A DNA stretch of 64,000 nt from Corynebacterium falsenii (GCA_001054945.1 JVKJ01000002.1:1-64000), one strand, 5' to 3'; positions 27,559-37,219 are shown, numbered from the stretch's first letter. Made by a program: numbers and translations. The notes: a model not told the origin generated them from the sequence alone.

Positions 27559-28614
27559 ATGCAGCCACGATCCTCATGGATCTCTAGATTCACTCAGCGC
27601 CCCGACGCCGGGCCGCGCTTGGTTCTGGCATTCGTCCTCGCCGTGGCTGTGCTCTTCACTGCTGGAATGAACCCCACCCTGGGTGGCTGGACCAGCAAGA
27701 TCACCAACTCTAAGAACACTGCCGGCGCAGGGAAGTGGATGGGCTGTCTGGAGAGCATGATTGCCACCGCACAGACTCTCCCGCCCTATTTCGTCTACAA
27801 ATTGGGCAATACACCCGGAACAGATTGGATCCCCAACCAGGTTCCCTCCCAATGGACTCAGTATGCCTCGAACGTCCATGGCGCAAATAACACCCACTAC
27901 GCCAAGGAGAGCTCGGATTTTCCATGCAACCCCGCTGCTCCCATTGCGCCCAATCCGGCGGGACAGACTGTTCCGACGTCATTGAGCTTCCAAAGCGGCA
28001 CGTACAATTTTGTGTACATGCGGCAGCGCGTGGAGACGACCAACCTCCCTGATAATTCCTATGGCCAGGGGCCGTCGAGCTTTAGCGCTGAGACTTGGTT
28101 TAAGTCCACTGGTTTGCAGCAGTATGGACAGGCTCTCATGGGGTTTTATACCTATGACCTCTCCGCAAATGTCGCCGGAAACCGCCCCAGGTGGGCGGTG
28201 ACGATCACACCGCAGGGCAAGCTCGCGTTCCGAGCCCTCGATGTCAACGCAAGTTCCCCGTTCAAAACGACAGACTTCCAGAGCATTGAAACACCTGGTT
28301 CCGTATCGGATAGCAAGTGGCACCATATGGGCGTCACGCGTGATGGCACCACCGGCACCATGAAAATGTATCTCGACGGGGCTCTGGTTGGTAGCGTGAC
28401 GCCTCCGTCATCGTTTACGTACGACACCCGAAATGGGCACTTTCGTTTCGGCTGTAGCTACTACAACTGGTACCCCGTGGCGCCCGGCTCGAACACTTTG
28501 ACCTGCCTCACGGGCAATATCGCATTCGGCGCCGCGTACCAGGGCGTGATGACGGACAAGGACTTTTTCAACCACTGGGATGCACGCAAGTACCAGGCCT
28601 ACGCGGTTGGTTGA
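27559..28614 (+). CDS. secreted LamG-like protein with SipW-type processing motif
   Basis: A 351-residue exported protein. N-terminus: basic, then hydrophobic LVLAFVLAVAVLFTAG (21-36) and, right after, WTSKITNSKNTAGAG. This is almost the same as TASITNNNNTAGTG in the TasA-like protein encoded at 50377-51009. A concanavalin/LamG-type beta sandwich follows (FSAETWFKSTG, KWHHMGVTRDGTTGTMKMYLDGALVGS). No LPxTG motif or C-terminal TM. The ATG at 27559 gives the best signal region; the frame is open from 27442. I infer that it is a substrate of the SipW-like peptidase at 49459-50298. Confidence 0.75.
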   Translation: MQPRSSWISRFTQRPDAGPRLVLAFVLAVAVLFTAGMNPTLGGWTSKITNSKNTAGAGKWMGCLESMIATAQTLPPYFVYKLGNTPGTDWIPNQVPSQWTQYASNVHGANNTHYAKESSDFPCNPAAPIAPNPAGQTVPTSLSFQSGTYNFVYMRQRVETTNLPDNSYGQGPSSFSAETWFKSTGLQQYGQALMGFYTYDLSANVAGNRPRWAVTITPQGKLAFRALDVNASSPFKTTDFQSIETPGSVSDSKWHHMGVTRDGTTGTMKMYLDGALVGSVTPPSSFTYDTRNGHFRFGCSYYNWYPVAPGSNTLTCLTGNIAFGAAYQGVMTDKDFFNHWDARKYQAYAVG

Positions 28615-28717
28615 TCTGTAGCCCCCTGATCACTGCCACAAGAATCCCGCGGGGCACAACTATCGACTGAATGGGCCCTCACTGTGTCAGGCCCACTCCG
28701 CTACCGAGGGTTGCGGG

Positions 28718-30052
28718 CTAACCGCGCCCCAGCGCTCGGAAGCGCCAGCCGGCCTCACGCCACTTCTCCGCTGGCAAGCAGTTTCGACCATCGATCACAA
28801 CCGGCGTCTTCGCAGCGACCAAACCGGCCACGTGAACCGGATCCAACTCCCGGAACTCCTGCCACTCCGTGGCAACCACAACGAGATCTGCTCCCCGCAG
28901 CGCATCATCTGCGCTCTCCGCGTAATTCAGTGTGGGGAACAGTCGCGCTGCGTTGTCCATGGCCTCTGGATCGAATACCGTCACGGCCGCGCCACTGAGC
29001 GACAGCGACCCGGCAATGGACAGCGCGGGCGAGTCTCGGACATCGTCCGAATTGGGCTTGAAGGCTGCACCAAGCACGGTCACGTTCTTGCCGATCAGCG
29101 AGCCCCCGCACTCTTCCCTAGTGAGGTCCACCATCTTCTCGCGGCGACGCATATTGATCGCATCGACCTCACGCAGGAAGGTCAAGGCCTGGTCAGCGCC
29201 CAGCTCACCGGCCCGCGCCATAAACGCACGAATGTCCTTGGGCAGACATCCGCCGCCGAACCCCAGCCCCGCACCGAGGAATTTCCGGCCAATGCGCTCG
29301 TCATACCCCAGCGCATCAGCCAGATCGGTGACATCACCGCCGGCGATCTCGCACACCTCGCTCACAGCGTTGATGAAGCTGATCTTTGTGGCCAAGAACG
29401 CGTTGGCAGATACCTTCACCAGCTCTGCCGTGGGGAGGTCGAGGACCAAGAACGGGGTCTCCGCCTTAAGGGGCTCTGCATACACCTCCCGCGCCACAGC
29501 TTCGGCGGTGGAGTTCCCCTCACGCAACCCGAGCACGATCCGATCCGGCTTCAGGGTGTCCTTCACCGCGTGACCCTCGCGAAGGAACTCCGGGTTCCAC
29601 GCAACTTCTAGGGACGCCTGACTGCCTGATTGCTTCAGCAGCGCATCAGCCTTTTCTTGAAGCTCGTGCGCCGTCCCCACCGGGACAGTGGACTTACCGA
29701 GTACGACATGCTCGCCCTCGATGAGCGGAACCAGGGACTCGATAACCGCATTCACGTACGTCGTATCCGCGGCATATGACCCCTTTCGTTGAGGGGTTCC
29801 CACACCGATGAAATGCACTTTCGCAAACTCGGCCGCTTCGGAATAGTCCGTGGTGAATCGAAGGCGACCATTATCGAGATTGCGCTTCAGAATTTCTGGG
29901 AGACCGGGCTCAAAGAAAGGAACCCGTCCTTCTTTCAAGGCATTGATTTTATTTTCATCAACGTCCACTCCCAATACCTCATGGCCCAGTTCAGCCATGC
30001 ATGCAGCATGAGTAGCGCCAAGATATCCGGTCCCAAAGACTGTCATACGCAT
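28718..30052 (-). CDS. ugd: UDP-glucose 6-dehydrogenase
   Basis: A 444-residue enzyme that oxidises UDP-glucose to UDP-glucuronate with 2 NAD. Rossmann GTGYLGATHAACMAELGHEVLGVD at the N-terminus, substrate-binding WNPEFLREG, catalytic Cys269 in GLGFGGGCLPKD, and a C-terminal second nucleotide-binding domain (VLGAAFKPNSDDVRDSP). It supplies a sugar acid precursor for the polysaccharide genes that start at 31 kb, although the ugd-dcd pairing itself is conserved in mycobacteria. An ATG two codons downstream is an alternative start. Confidence 0.95.
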   Translation of the reverse strand: MRMTVFGTGYLGATHAACMAELGHEVLGVDVDENKINALKEGRVPFFEPGLPEILKRNLDNGRLRFTTDYSEAAEFAKVHFIGVGTPQRKGSYAADTTYVNAVIESLVPLIEGEHVVLGKSTVPVGTAHELQEKADALLKQSGSQASLEVAWNPEFLREGHAVKDTLKPDRIVLGLREGNSTAEAVAREVYAEPLKAETPFLVLDLPTAELVKVSANAFLATKISFINAVSEVCEIAGGDVTDLADALGYDERIGRKFLGAGLGFGGGCLPKDIRAFMARAGELGADQALTFLREVDAINMRRREKMVDLTREECGGSLIGKNVTVLGAAFKPNSDDVRDSPALSIAGSLSLSGAAVTVFDPEAMDNAARLFPTLNYAESADDALRGADLVVVATEWQEFRELDPVHVAGLVAAKTPVVIDGRNCLPAEKWREAGWRFRALGRG

Positions 30053-30060
30053 AACAAATC

Positions 30061-30066
30061 AGTCTA
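30061..30066 (-). promoter_or_regulatory. -10 hexamer TAGACT, leaderless start of ugd
   Basis: TAGACT-N8-ATG on the minus strand before 30052; it fits the first ATG rather than the second. Confidence 0.45.
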
Positions 30067-30204
30067 TTTAGTCCAAGTAAATGGAAAGTGAAGTTTAGGC
30101 AACAATTGCCTTCAAAGTTGAATGTGGCCGGAGGCGGTGGCGTCCTCAATAAATCCCCAACCCGCGCTCCCCCATCGCGCGAGCTTTCACACGTCTGGCT
30201 CCCA

Positions 30205-30768
30205 CTAGCGGAAGTTGAGAAATGCCTTTGACGGGGTGGGGCCCCGTTGGCCTTGGTACTTGGACCCGAGGGCTCCCGAGCCGTACGGCGCTTCAGCTGG
30301 GCTGGTCATCTTGAACAGCGCGAGCTGGCCGACCTTCATCTCCGGGTAGAGGGCGATGGGCAGATTCGCGGTATTGGAAAGCTCCAGGGTGATGTGCCCG
30401 CAAAAGCCCGGGTCGATGAAGCCGGCGGTTGAGTGCGTGAGCAGCCCCAAGCGCCCCAAGGAGGATTTACCCTCCAGCCGACCAGCGAGGTGAGCGGGAA
30501 TGGTGAAGCTTTCCAAGGTGGCGCCGAGGACGAACTCCCCTGGGTGGAGGATGAAGGGTTCATCGCCGTCGACCTCGACGAGCGTGGTCAGCTCCTCCTG
30601 CGGCAGCTTCGGATCGATGTGGGTGTAGCGCGAATTATTGAATACGCGGAACAGGCGATCGAGACGGACATCAATGCTCGACGGTTGAACCATCGCAGGA
30701 TCATACGGATCGATGTTGAGGTCGCCTTGGTCCAGGGCAGCGCGGATGTCACGGTCAGAAAGAAGCAC
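30205..30768 (-). CDS. dcd: dCTP deaminase (probably dUMP-forming)
   Basis: A 187-residue trimeric dUTPase-fold enzyme. The signature [33 protein letters not shown] includes the catalytic Glu in TLELSN and the Ser/Arg residues that bind triphosphate. Actinobacterial members, as in M. tuberculosis, both deaminate dCTP and cleave the triphosphate to dUMP. The [11 protein letters not shown] form fits that bifunctional group, but this is inference. GTG start at 30768 follows a -10 hexamer at 6 nt. Confidence 0.94.
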   Translation of the reverse strand: MLLSDRDIRAALDQGDLNIDPYDPAMVQPSSIDVRLDRLFRVFNNSRYTHIDPKLPQEELTTLVEVDGDEPFILHPGEFVLGATLESFTIPAHLAGRLEGKSSLGRLGLLTHSTAGFIDPGFCGHITLELSNTANLPIALYPEMKVGQLALFKMTSPAEAPYGSGALGSKYQGQRGPTPSKAFLNFR

Positions 30769-30774
30769 GGGACC

Positions 30775-30780
30775 AGCTTA
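30775..30780 (-). promoter_or_regulatory. -10 hexamer TAAGCT, leaderless start of dcd
   Basis: TAAGCT-N6-GTG on the minus strand; supports GTG as the real start. Confidence 0.45.
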
Positions 30781-30902
30781 ACGGGACGGGAGGGTTCGAG
30801 GGAAGAACGGCGAGCAGGCAGCCAAACCCACCCCGGTTTTTGTTTGGTGATTCGGAGGAAGTACTATCGATGAACATCCGAAAGAAATTGAAGTCTTTCG
30901 AT

Positions 30903-30976
30903 GCCGATGTAGTTCAATGGTAGAACTCCTGCTTCCCAAGCAGGCGGCGCGGGTTCGATTCCCGTCATCGGCTCCA
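30903..30976 (+). tRNA. tRNA-Gly (anticodon CCC)
   Basis: A 74-nt cloverleaf with acceptor stem GCCGATG/CATCGGC, D arm (AGTTCAATGGTAGAACT), anticodon stem CCTGC/GCAGG around loop TTCCCAA (anticodon CCC), T arm CGGGTTCGATTCCCG, discriminator T and encoded CCA. It marks the border between the conserved dcd-ugd block and the polysaccharide region. Confidence 0.96.
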
Positions 30977-30980
30977 CGAT

Positions 30981-31012
30981 GACAGCGCCAGTTTTACTGG
31001 CGCTGTCTTTTT
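30981..31012 (+). terminator. rho-independent terminator after tRNA-Gly
   Basis: A perfect 11-bp stem GACAGCGCCAG/CTGGCGCTGTC with a 5-nt loop and TTTTT directly after it. Confidence 0.92.
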
Positions 31013-31092
31013 CTTGATGTGGCAGTCTTGATGAGGCAGAGGGCGCTTTGTGAAGCTGCAGTGGGCCATCTTTCGCAGATCATCGTCGCTGA

Positions 31093-32043
31093 TCACTCGT
31101 CAGCGCCGAAAATGTCCTTCGGCGACGGCGCGAGGAACCACTGCGGATCCTCCCAGGGCTTGAGAATATAAGTTCGCCAAATACCGCGGATGATGTCCTG
31201 TTGTTCCTCCGAAAGCTGAGGCAATCGCGCACGGTGCAGCCCCAGTAGAGGAAGATCCTTCGCCGTGACTTCCTTAAGCAACCGAATTATCGTCTCTGGA
31301 TCCTGCGGCCATGATGCAAAGAACGTCCGACACATCGGTGGCTGATCCGCATACTTTTCGTTCCATATATTTTCGATGAAGGCGTAATAGAGCAGAAACT
31401 CCGTCCCCTGCGAATGAATGAGAGCCTTCGGAAGGTCTTGCTCATACTTGTCCTTGAGGAACGCGACCAGCTCTCGCGTGATTTCCGTGTCCATCACGTA
31501 AGGAGTGATAGAGGGGGTCATTCGGTCTGGGTCCACAGGCTCCCGGTCGACTGCTGCGAAGGAGCAGTCGAAATATTTCCGCCAATATGGGCTCACTGCA
31601 GTACGAGAAGCGACGGGGAGCTCACCGACGAAGAACTCGGTGAGCGACGTGGGGCGGACGAAGTGGTTCTTCGCATCCAAGATGAGGTAATAATCTGCCG
31701 TCACGCGGGCGGAGAGTCCGAGTTTCAGAGCTTGTTGGTCGTAGTACCCCACGCGAGGGATCTCGGGAAAGAGGTCCTCCCACGTGAGGAGATCAACCTT
31801 GTCCCACAGCCCGGGTGAGAGGACATGGCCAAGCAGGTTTCGAAATTCCCGCTTGAGCCGGTCGTTGTCCTGTCCGTTAAAAACAATGATGTAGCGGTCG
31901 ATCTCTGCGTGATTAACGAGCCGATCCACAGACACCGCCTGGAGAAGGGCCAGGCGAAAGTCGCCTTCAAAGACCACGGTGGAGATGGGAATGGGACGAA
32001 ACATTGACTCTCCTCGAGAAGAACTGCCGAACTTATTGTTCAT
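31093..32043 (-). CDS. DUF6492-like putative glycosyltransferase-fold protein
   Basis: A 316-residue cytoplasmic protein at the 3' end of a five-gene glycan operon. PISTVVFEGDFRLALLQAVSVDRL, then ADYYLILDAKNHFVRPTSLTEFF, resemble GT-A-like proteins of the DUF6492 type, where a DxK/DxD element binds the nucleotide sugar. Catalysis is unproven. The ATG overlaps the stop of the preceding gene (ATGA), so translation is coupled. A Met at residue 14 is an alternative start. Confidence 0.68.
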   Translation of the reverse strand: MNNKFGSSSRGESMFRPIPISTVVFEGDFRLALLQAVSVDRLVNHAEIDRYIIVFNGQDNDRLKREFRNLLGHVLSPGLWDKVDLLTWEDLFPEIPRVGYYDQQALKLGLSARVTADYYLILDAKNHFVRPTSLTEFFVGELPVASRTAVSPYWRKYFDCSFAAVDREPVDPDRMTPSITPYVMDTEITRELVAFLKDKYEQDLPKALIHSQGTEFLLYYAFIENIWNEKYADQPPMCRTFFASWPQDPETIIRLLKEVTAKDLPLLGLHRARLPQLSEEQQDIIRGIWRTYILKPWEDPQWFLAPSPKDIFGADE

Positions 32044-33374
32044 GGTTCGCGAACAACTGAACCGATTTCCGACTCTCGGCGTGCGGAAATATCCTTAAGA
32101 AATTCCCCAAGTCGATGGGCGGTCCCGTCGTTCCTCTCCTGATCCAGCCACGTCCGGCTGAACTCCGTATTCAGTCGAGGCACGCCCTTTTCATCCAGCT
32201 GCGCCCAGAGATCCGCCAAGCTCTCCGTATCACCGGGCGGGCAGCACGCGCCCAGGTTGAACTGTCGAACCATATCGGCCGCCTCTCCCTCGGCACTGCA
32301 TGCGATGAATATCTGCTGGTCGATGAGGTCGAATAGCTTGCTCGGAACTGCGTATTCCAATGGCGGCCAATCCGCCAGCGAGATCAGGCCTACGTTCGCC
32401 CATTCGTACTGCTCGTTCAGTTCGTCGCGGGTCACGCGATCCATGATGTGCACGTTGTCGATGTCATCGCGGGAGATCTGTTCTTGCAGCGCGTTCTTCG
32501 CTGCCCCACTTCCGATGATTTTCAGTTCGATATCCACCCCGGTGGACGCCGCCCGAGACACGGACTTCACGACGCCGGCGAGTCCCTGCGCACGACCGAT
32601 AGTGCCGGCATAGATAACGCGGATCCCCGGGCGCTGGGTGACGACCGGGGCAGGCTGGTTTCGCCGAGGGCAAGGCGAGCCGTAGACATTCCGAATTGTT
32701 GTCGTAATCGGGCCAGAAACTGAGGCGGTGGCGTCTCCCCCCATTGTCTTCCGCAGTTCCTGGGCAACTTCCTTTTCAAACCTGCAGGAGGTGAAGATAA
32801 TCCCATCACTGGCGCGCAAGGCGGACCAGAACGCTTGCTCAACTAGCTTCAGAGCCCTGCGCTTCACATGGGACATGACGCTCGAATCACTGCCGCGGGG
32901 CGCGCCGACTTCCGCATCCCACTTCTTGGCATCGCTGAGCAGGTGAGGCCACGGATCACGGAGATCCACCACCATGGCGGTGCCCAGTAACTTGCTCACC
33001 AGGAGAGTTTGGAAAATCGTGGGGATGGCGGGCACGGTTCCCACGACGAGGTCGTAGTTCCTGCGACGAAGGAAGGGGGCAATGAGGAAGGAGAATCCGA
33101 CCGACCCAACAAGCCGCGAACCCTGCGAAAAGATCCTCTTCCGGAGGCCACGCCCCTCCCGCCATGCGGGGAATCGAAAACATTGCCTGATCCACGTGAT
33201 CTGGGGTTTCGCGGCGCTGACGGGATCGTCCTGTTTCAAGCGACCAATGTATCGGGGGCAGATCACGTCCAGCTCATGGCCCTCGGCATGGAGGATCTGC
33301 GAGAGCCATTCCCACCTGCGTTGAGGCGCGTTATCGTGGCTATCCCAATAATCGGTACACAGGAGGATCCTCAT
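32040..33374 (-). CDS. GT4-type (GT-B fold) glycosyltransferase
   Basis: A 444-residue retaining glycosyltransferase. N-terminal RILLCTDYWDSHDNAPQRRWEWLSQIL is the usual acceptor-domain start; the C-terminal domain has RVIYAGTIGRAQGLAGVVKSV and LEYAVPSKLFDLIDQQIFIACSAEGEAADMV, the E-x7-E-like donor region. It presumably adds one sugar to a lipid-linked or polymeric glycan at the inner face of the membrane. Start at ATG 33374, overlapping the upstream stop by 4 bases; the open frame extends to 33419 without support. Confidence 0.85.
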   Translation of the reverse strand: MRILLCTDYWDSHDNAPQRRWEWLSQILHAEGHELDVICPRYIGRLKQDDPVSAAKPQITWIRQCFRFPAWREGRGLRKRIFSQGSRLVGSVGFSFLIAPFLRRRNYDLVVGTVPAIPTIFQTLLVSKLLGTAMVVDLRDPWPHLLSDAKKWDAEVGAPRGSDSSVMSHVKRRALKLVEQAFWSALRASDGIIFTSCRFEKEVAQELRKTMGGDATASVSGPITTTIRNVYGSPCPRRNQPAPVVTQRPGIRVIYAGTIGRAQGLAGVVKSVSRAASTGVDIELKIIGSGAAKNALQEQISRDDIDNVHIMDRVTRDELNEQYEWANVGLISLADWPPLEYAVPSKLFDLIDQQIFIACSAEGEAADMVRQFNLGACCPPGDTESLADLWAQLDEKGVPRLNTEFSRTWLDQERNDGTAHRLGEFLKDISARRESEIGSVVREP

Positions 33375-34060
33375 GAACTTTGCAGTTCCTTTTCCCTGTC
33401 TAAGTTCACGTCTTCCCATGTCACACCCAAGCTCACGGCCCCGAGCAGGCTGGTGATCTTGCGCTTAACTGCGGGGGTGGGTTCCGCAGCGTGAGCGTTG
33501 TCCAGCTGGAGACTCAGCACTCCCGCCTCGAAGTCCGAAGCGAGCAAGACCGCTGCTGCCAGAACCGACTTGAAGTAGTCGTCCCCACCTTGGGGGCCGA
33601 ATACCTGCGCGTTGCAGGGAACAATGAGCGCCCCGGGGGCAGCGGAGGAACCCGTGAATTCTGTACTGCTGACAACACCCAGGATCCGGTCGCCCTTTTC
33701 CCGTGTGGTCAACAGTGTGGAAAAGCGCTGCAGGTTATCCGTCACCCACATCCGCCCGTGGTGGGCTGGGATCGCCTTCGGCCGCTCTTCGATCCGATCA
33801 ATATGAATATGCCGGTTGGGGACAAATTCTTGAATCGCGTTAGCGGTCACCAAATTGATCTGCGAGCTGAAGTTGACCAAGCCACCGAAGTAGCTGCCGA
33901 ATAGCAGGCTCGAGGCGACGGCAATCCGCTCGCGAGATTCGTCCATCGGCTGGTGGTCCAGCAGGAATTTGTCAATGGTCGGCCGACCGTCCCAATGCCC
34001 GCTAGCTTCTGCTCGCAGGAAGAATCGGTCGAAATCATCTGTTCCAAAGTGTATTTTCAT
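33371..34060 (-). CDS. unknown protein of the glycan operon
   Basis: A 229-residue protein that I do not recognise. No signal peptide or TM. It begins MKIHFGTDDFDRFFLRAEASGHWDGRP, with a middle segment RHIHIDRIEERPKAIPAHHGRMWVTDNLQRF. The ATG at 34060 lies 13 bases after the previous stop; the frame is open to 34261 but that part overlaps the preceding gene and is a shadow. Coupled by ATGA overlap to the downstream glycosyltransferase. A role in the same glycan pathway is inferred only from position. Confidence 0.65.
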   Translation of the reverse strand: MKIHFGTDDFDRFFLRAEASGHWDGRPTIDKFLLDHQPMDESRERIAVASSLLFGSYFGGLVNFSSQINLVTANAIQEFVPNRHIHIDRIEERPKAIPAHHGRMWVTDNLQRFSTLLTTREKGDRILGVVSSTEFTGSSAAPGALIVPCNAQVFGPQGGDDYFKSVLAAAVLLASDFEAGVLSLQLDNAHAAEPTPAVKRKITSLLGAVSLGVTWEDVNLDREKELQSS

Positions 34061-34073
34061 CGCAATTCCCGAT

Positions 34074-36218
34074 TCATTTCGTCTTGGTGGTGGAGACAAT
34101 CCAGCACGATGTACCCCTACCGAAGCTTCGGCTGTATTCGCGAGCTTGCTCAAGGTTGGGGTGCAGTGCCAAATTGATTTCCTTGATTTCAGGAACTTGT
34201 TTGGAGCGCAGGCTGATGTGAACCCCTGCGTAGGCATCGAACGAGCGCTCGCTAGACGCAATGGTCAGATATTCGTTTTGCAGCTTGTAGCCGGATGCAT
34301 CCATCACCAGCTGAATCATCTTTCGCAAGATGCGGTCACGCGGGTCGAACTCTTCCTCCTCCCACTGGGGTAGCGGCTCGCCGAGTTGTGAATCGAGGTC
34401 CGACTTCTCGGATTCGGCTTTGTTCGCCACCTCGGCCTCAAAGGCAGCTCGCTGGGCCTCTACGCTCCGTTCCGCGGTGACGATGTGGGCTCGACCGTGC
34501 CGACGAAGTTCGCTGAGGTCCCTCCAGGAGACGCCTTCGAGCCACTCACCGTGCATTTTTCGCACCCGTCTGCTGCGGGAATTGTGGACGTCATCCAGGT
34601 CTCCCGCCTGGAGCGACTCCGAGAGACCGGACTCGCTCGCGGACAGCAGCAGAACCGACCGGTCCACAAGGTGGTCCGGAAGCCAGGGTTTGAACACCTC
34701 TCCGAAGGTTTGCTTTTCTTTGATAACTGGCCATCCGACCGAGTTCGCAGATTCCTTGATCTGTTCCCGCTTGTCGGCGGAGAGGTCCGCGACAGTCCAT
34801 CGGCGGATGAGGACAGCGCCATCTTTTTGCCCTGATCCCATGGTCTCCGTGACCTGCTTGTCATGCTGCCGGCGCATCAGCAGGACGGCACCGGAATGTG
34901 CCCACGTCACCCCAGCATTGGAGAGCCGGGTCGCCAGATTGATATCAACAGAGGCGGAGATCGACGTGTCATAGCCCACGGACCTGGCAATTTCCGTGTC
35001 GACCAGCCACGTGGCGTGGCCCGGGGCGGGACCGATCCCCCACACCTGCTGTCGAGAGAAGTCCAATCGGCTGGTGTACAGGGTTCCACTCCCCGTTGAG
35101 TCATCGAAATTGATCAGTGAGCCATAGGTGGCTGAAGTTCCAGCTTGGATGGCCTTCAGTGATGCCTCAAGCCGGGTCGGGACCATGAGGTCGTCATCAT
35201 CGTGAACCGCCATGTACTTGCCCCGCGCAGCGGCCAAGCCCGTATTCCGCGCCCGCGAAATACCTCCGTTCTCCTGGTAGATGTATGTGATCCGATCGTC
35301 ATCAAAGGACTCGACGATGTCCTTCGTGGCGTCCGTCGAGCCGTCGTCCACGACGATGATCTCGAAATCCTGGAAAGTCTGATACAAGACCGAGGAGATC
35401 GACTCTTCGAGCAATTCCGCACGGTTGAAGGTGGAGATGATAACGGAGACGAGGGGGCGGCGCGCTCGGTAGAACCGAGGTGAAGACAGGTTCCGGATGA
35501 TGGATTTGTCTTCGTAGTAGATCTTCCGATTTCGCTCCACGGCAGCCTTGGCCACGGAATCCTGCTCAGCTTTCTTGGAGGAGGACGGGTGCCATACGTG
35601 GTACATCCGCGCTTCGGGGTAGGAAAGCCAGTTGATACGGTTGCCCGCCCATTGCAGGCGCTGGGCGAAATCGAGGTCTTCGGCCGCGTAGGTGACCATG
35701 CGCTCATCAAAACCGCGCAAGTTTTCGTATTGGTCTCGATGGAAGACAACAAGTCCGCCCATGCCCCAGCGAGGACGGAGCGTGCAATAGGACTCGAGCT
35801 CGTCCCAATCAATCTCATCGAGGTTGATGTTGAATTCGTCCCAGCGCGGGGGCAGGTCACGGCACTGCAGAAAAATTCCCTGTCTCTCACCATTCCGCAG
35901 CTCTTGCAGCGCGCAGGTGAGCGTCTTGGGGGCGAAGATCATGTCGGCATCGGTGCACATGAGTATGTCAGCGTCTGTAGCACTGATACCAGCGTTGAGG
36001 GCCTGACTGCGCGACCAGTAATCAACGTCCGAGTACACGTAGGAGACACCCGTACGCTGAGCCCAAGACTCGTTCTTCTGCCGTTCTTCTGAACCAAAGT
36101 CAGAGATGACGACATCGAACGATTCACCGTGCAGGTTTTGCCGAATAGATCGAACACACAGGTCCAATCGGTCCAGAGACCAGTCCCTAAATCCAATGAT
36201 GACAGCAATCTCAGCCAT
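34074..36218 (-). CDS. two-domain family 2 glycosyltransferase
   Basis: A 714-residue protein with two GT-A modules. The first (IAVIIGFRDWSLDRLDLCVRS, DADILMCTDADMIFAPKTL with DxD near 90-92) is of the predicted-glycosyltransferase type. The second (PLVSVIISTFNRAELLEESISSVLYQTF, DDGSTDATK, YMAVHDDDDLMVPTR) is classical GT2. The C-terminal 250 residues have no clear domain and are rich in charged residues. Two-module enzymes of this kind often polymerise or add disaccharide units to a surface glycan. GAGGAGG precedes the ATG. Confidence 0.85.
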   Translation of the reverse strand: MAEIAVIIGFRDWSLDRLDLCVRSIRQNLHGESFDVVISDFGSEERQKNESWAQRTGVSYVYSDVDYWSRSQALNAGISATDADILMCTDADMIFAPKTLTCALQELRNGERQGIFLQCRDLPPRWDEFNINLDEIDWDELESYCTLRPRWGMGGLVVFHRDQYENLRGFDERMVTYAAEDLDFAQRLQWAGNRINWLSYPEARMYHVWHPSSSKKAEQDSVAKAAVERNRKIYYEDKSIIRNLSSPRFYRARRPLVSVIISTFNRAELLEESISSVLYQTFQDFEIIVVDDGSTDATKDIVESFDDDRITYIYQENGGISRARNTGLAAARGKYMAVHDDDDLMVPTRLEASLKAIQAGTSATYGSLINFDDSTGSGTLYTSRLDFSRQQVWGIGPAPGHATWLVDTEIARSVGYDTSISASVDINLATRLSNAGVTWAHSGAVLLMRRQHDKQVTETMGSGQKDGAVLIRRWTVADLSADKREQIKESANSVGWPVIKEKQTFGEVFKPWLPDHLVDRSVLLLSASESGLSESLQAGDLDDVHNSRSRRVRKMHGEWLEGVSWRDLSELRRHGRAHIVTAERSVEAQRAAFEAEVANKAESEKSDLDSQLGEPLPQWEEEEFDPRDRILRKMIQLVMDASGYKLQNEYLTIASSERSFDAYAGVHISLRSKQVPEIKEINLALHPNLEQAREYSRSFGRGTSCWIVSTTKTK

Positions 36219-36220
36219 CG

Positions 36221-36898
36221 CTATGCCTCCTCAACCTTCAGCAGACTGCCATCACTGGGGTTCCGCAACGCTCCAAAAATGGTGAGCTCCTCAATGGGGA
36301 TGTCGTCCGCCCGGTCGGTGGTACCCCAGTTGATGATGTCGACCTCAAGTCCTGTGATCCCGCCCTCAAACTTCAGCGCGGGTGCCTTGAAACGGGTGCC
36401 AGCTTTCATCTTTGGCAAATAAATGAAGTACCGCTGCAAGCTTTGGGAATACTTCCACTCACTGGTTGAGGGTTCTTGACCAGCGGCGTTCAGTGTTTCT
36501 TCCGACAGCGCAATCAACAGTTCTTTGGATTCCACGTCACGGCTGGGAACGAGGTCAACCCTCCACCTTCGGCATACGAAAGGAAGATTCGAAGAATATC
36601 GCTGCCGCGCCAGGGAGGACGTGTTCCTGGAACGCACCATCGACGAGGGCGTGGGAGTCTCTGAGACGCCTTCGGCAACCCTGGGTGCCTGGTGCCGCGG
36701 CACCGGAAGCTTCCCAGCTTGGGACTTTGGTTCTTGAACAGCCGGCGTGCGGTTTCTTTGACCCTCATTCCTCGGAGTCTGCGAGTCACTCCGCCCCGCC
36801 GTCACACGGCGGATTCCCCGCACCGCCCTGCGGGCAGTGCTAGATCTCTTGAGTTGCCTCTTGAGAGAAAAATTATCCCAATTACCAATCACGAGCAT
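36221..36898 (-). CDS. unknown basic protein, first gene of the glycan operon
   Basis: A 225-residue protein if started at ATG 36898; the frame is open to 37027. The first 110 residues are Arg/Ser/Pro-rich and probably disordered. The last 110 (CRRWRVDLVPSRDVESKELLIALSEETLNAAG, YFIYLPKMKAGTRFKAPALKFEGGITGLEVDIINWG) look like a small beta domain. It ends two bases before the ATG of the two-domain glycosyltransferase, so it is cotranscribed. Function unknown; the start is uncertain because no strong ribosome-binding site is seen. Confidence 0.55.
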   Translation of the reverse strand: MLVIGNWDNFSLKRQLKRSSTARRAVRGIRRVTAGRSDSQTPRNEGQRNRTPAVQEPKSQAGKLPVPRHQAPRVAEGVSETPTPSSMVRSRNTSSLARQRYSSNLPFVCRRWRVDLVPSRDVESKELLIALSEETLNAAGQEPSTSEWKYSQSLQRYFIYLPKMKAGTRFKAPALKFEGGITGLEVDIINWGTTDRADDIPIEELTIFGALRNPSDGSLLKVEEA

Positions 36899-37219
36899 TT
36901 CACCAATTCCCCCATCTCCTCGATGGGAAGCAGACTTCACATTAAGGTCTTCGCGGCTACTTGTCGCGCATGACTCGACACCCATTTTCAGAATTGTTCT
37001 GGGTTCGCCACCATTTCTACCCAACATGCGAAGCTAATGCGCTCCAAGCGCTTATTCACCCCCAATTTGGCGGGTCATTTCATTGATGCAATTTAACTAA
37101 ATTCCATCTCATAATTTGAAACGATGGCGTCTCCCCCGCATGAAAATCAACACTATAATTTATACTTTCATACTTACGAAACCCAGCACAGTCCTTGAGT
37201 TTATGGGATAATCACAAGA
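36899..37219. promoter_or_regulatory. divergent promoter region between the glycan operon and wecC
   Basis: About 320 bases, clearly AT-rich from 37040 on (TATAATTTATACTTTCATACTT near 37154, written here to 20-odd bases as separate words TATAATTTAT and ACTTTCATAC). GATAAT seven bases before the wecC ATG could be its -10. No gene is seen. Confidence 0.5.
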
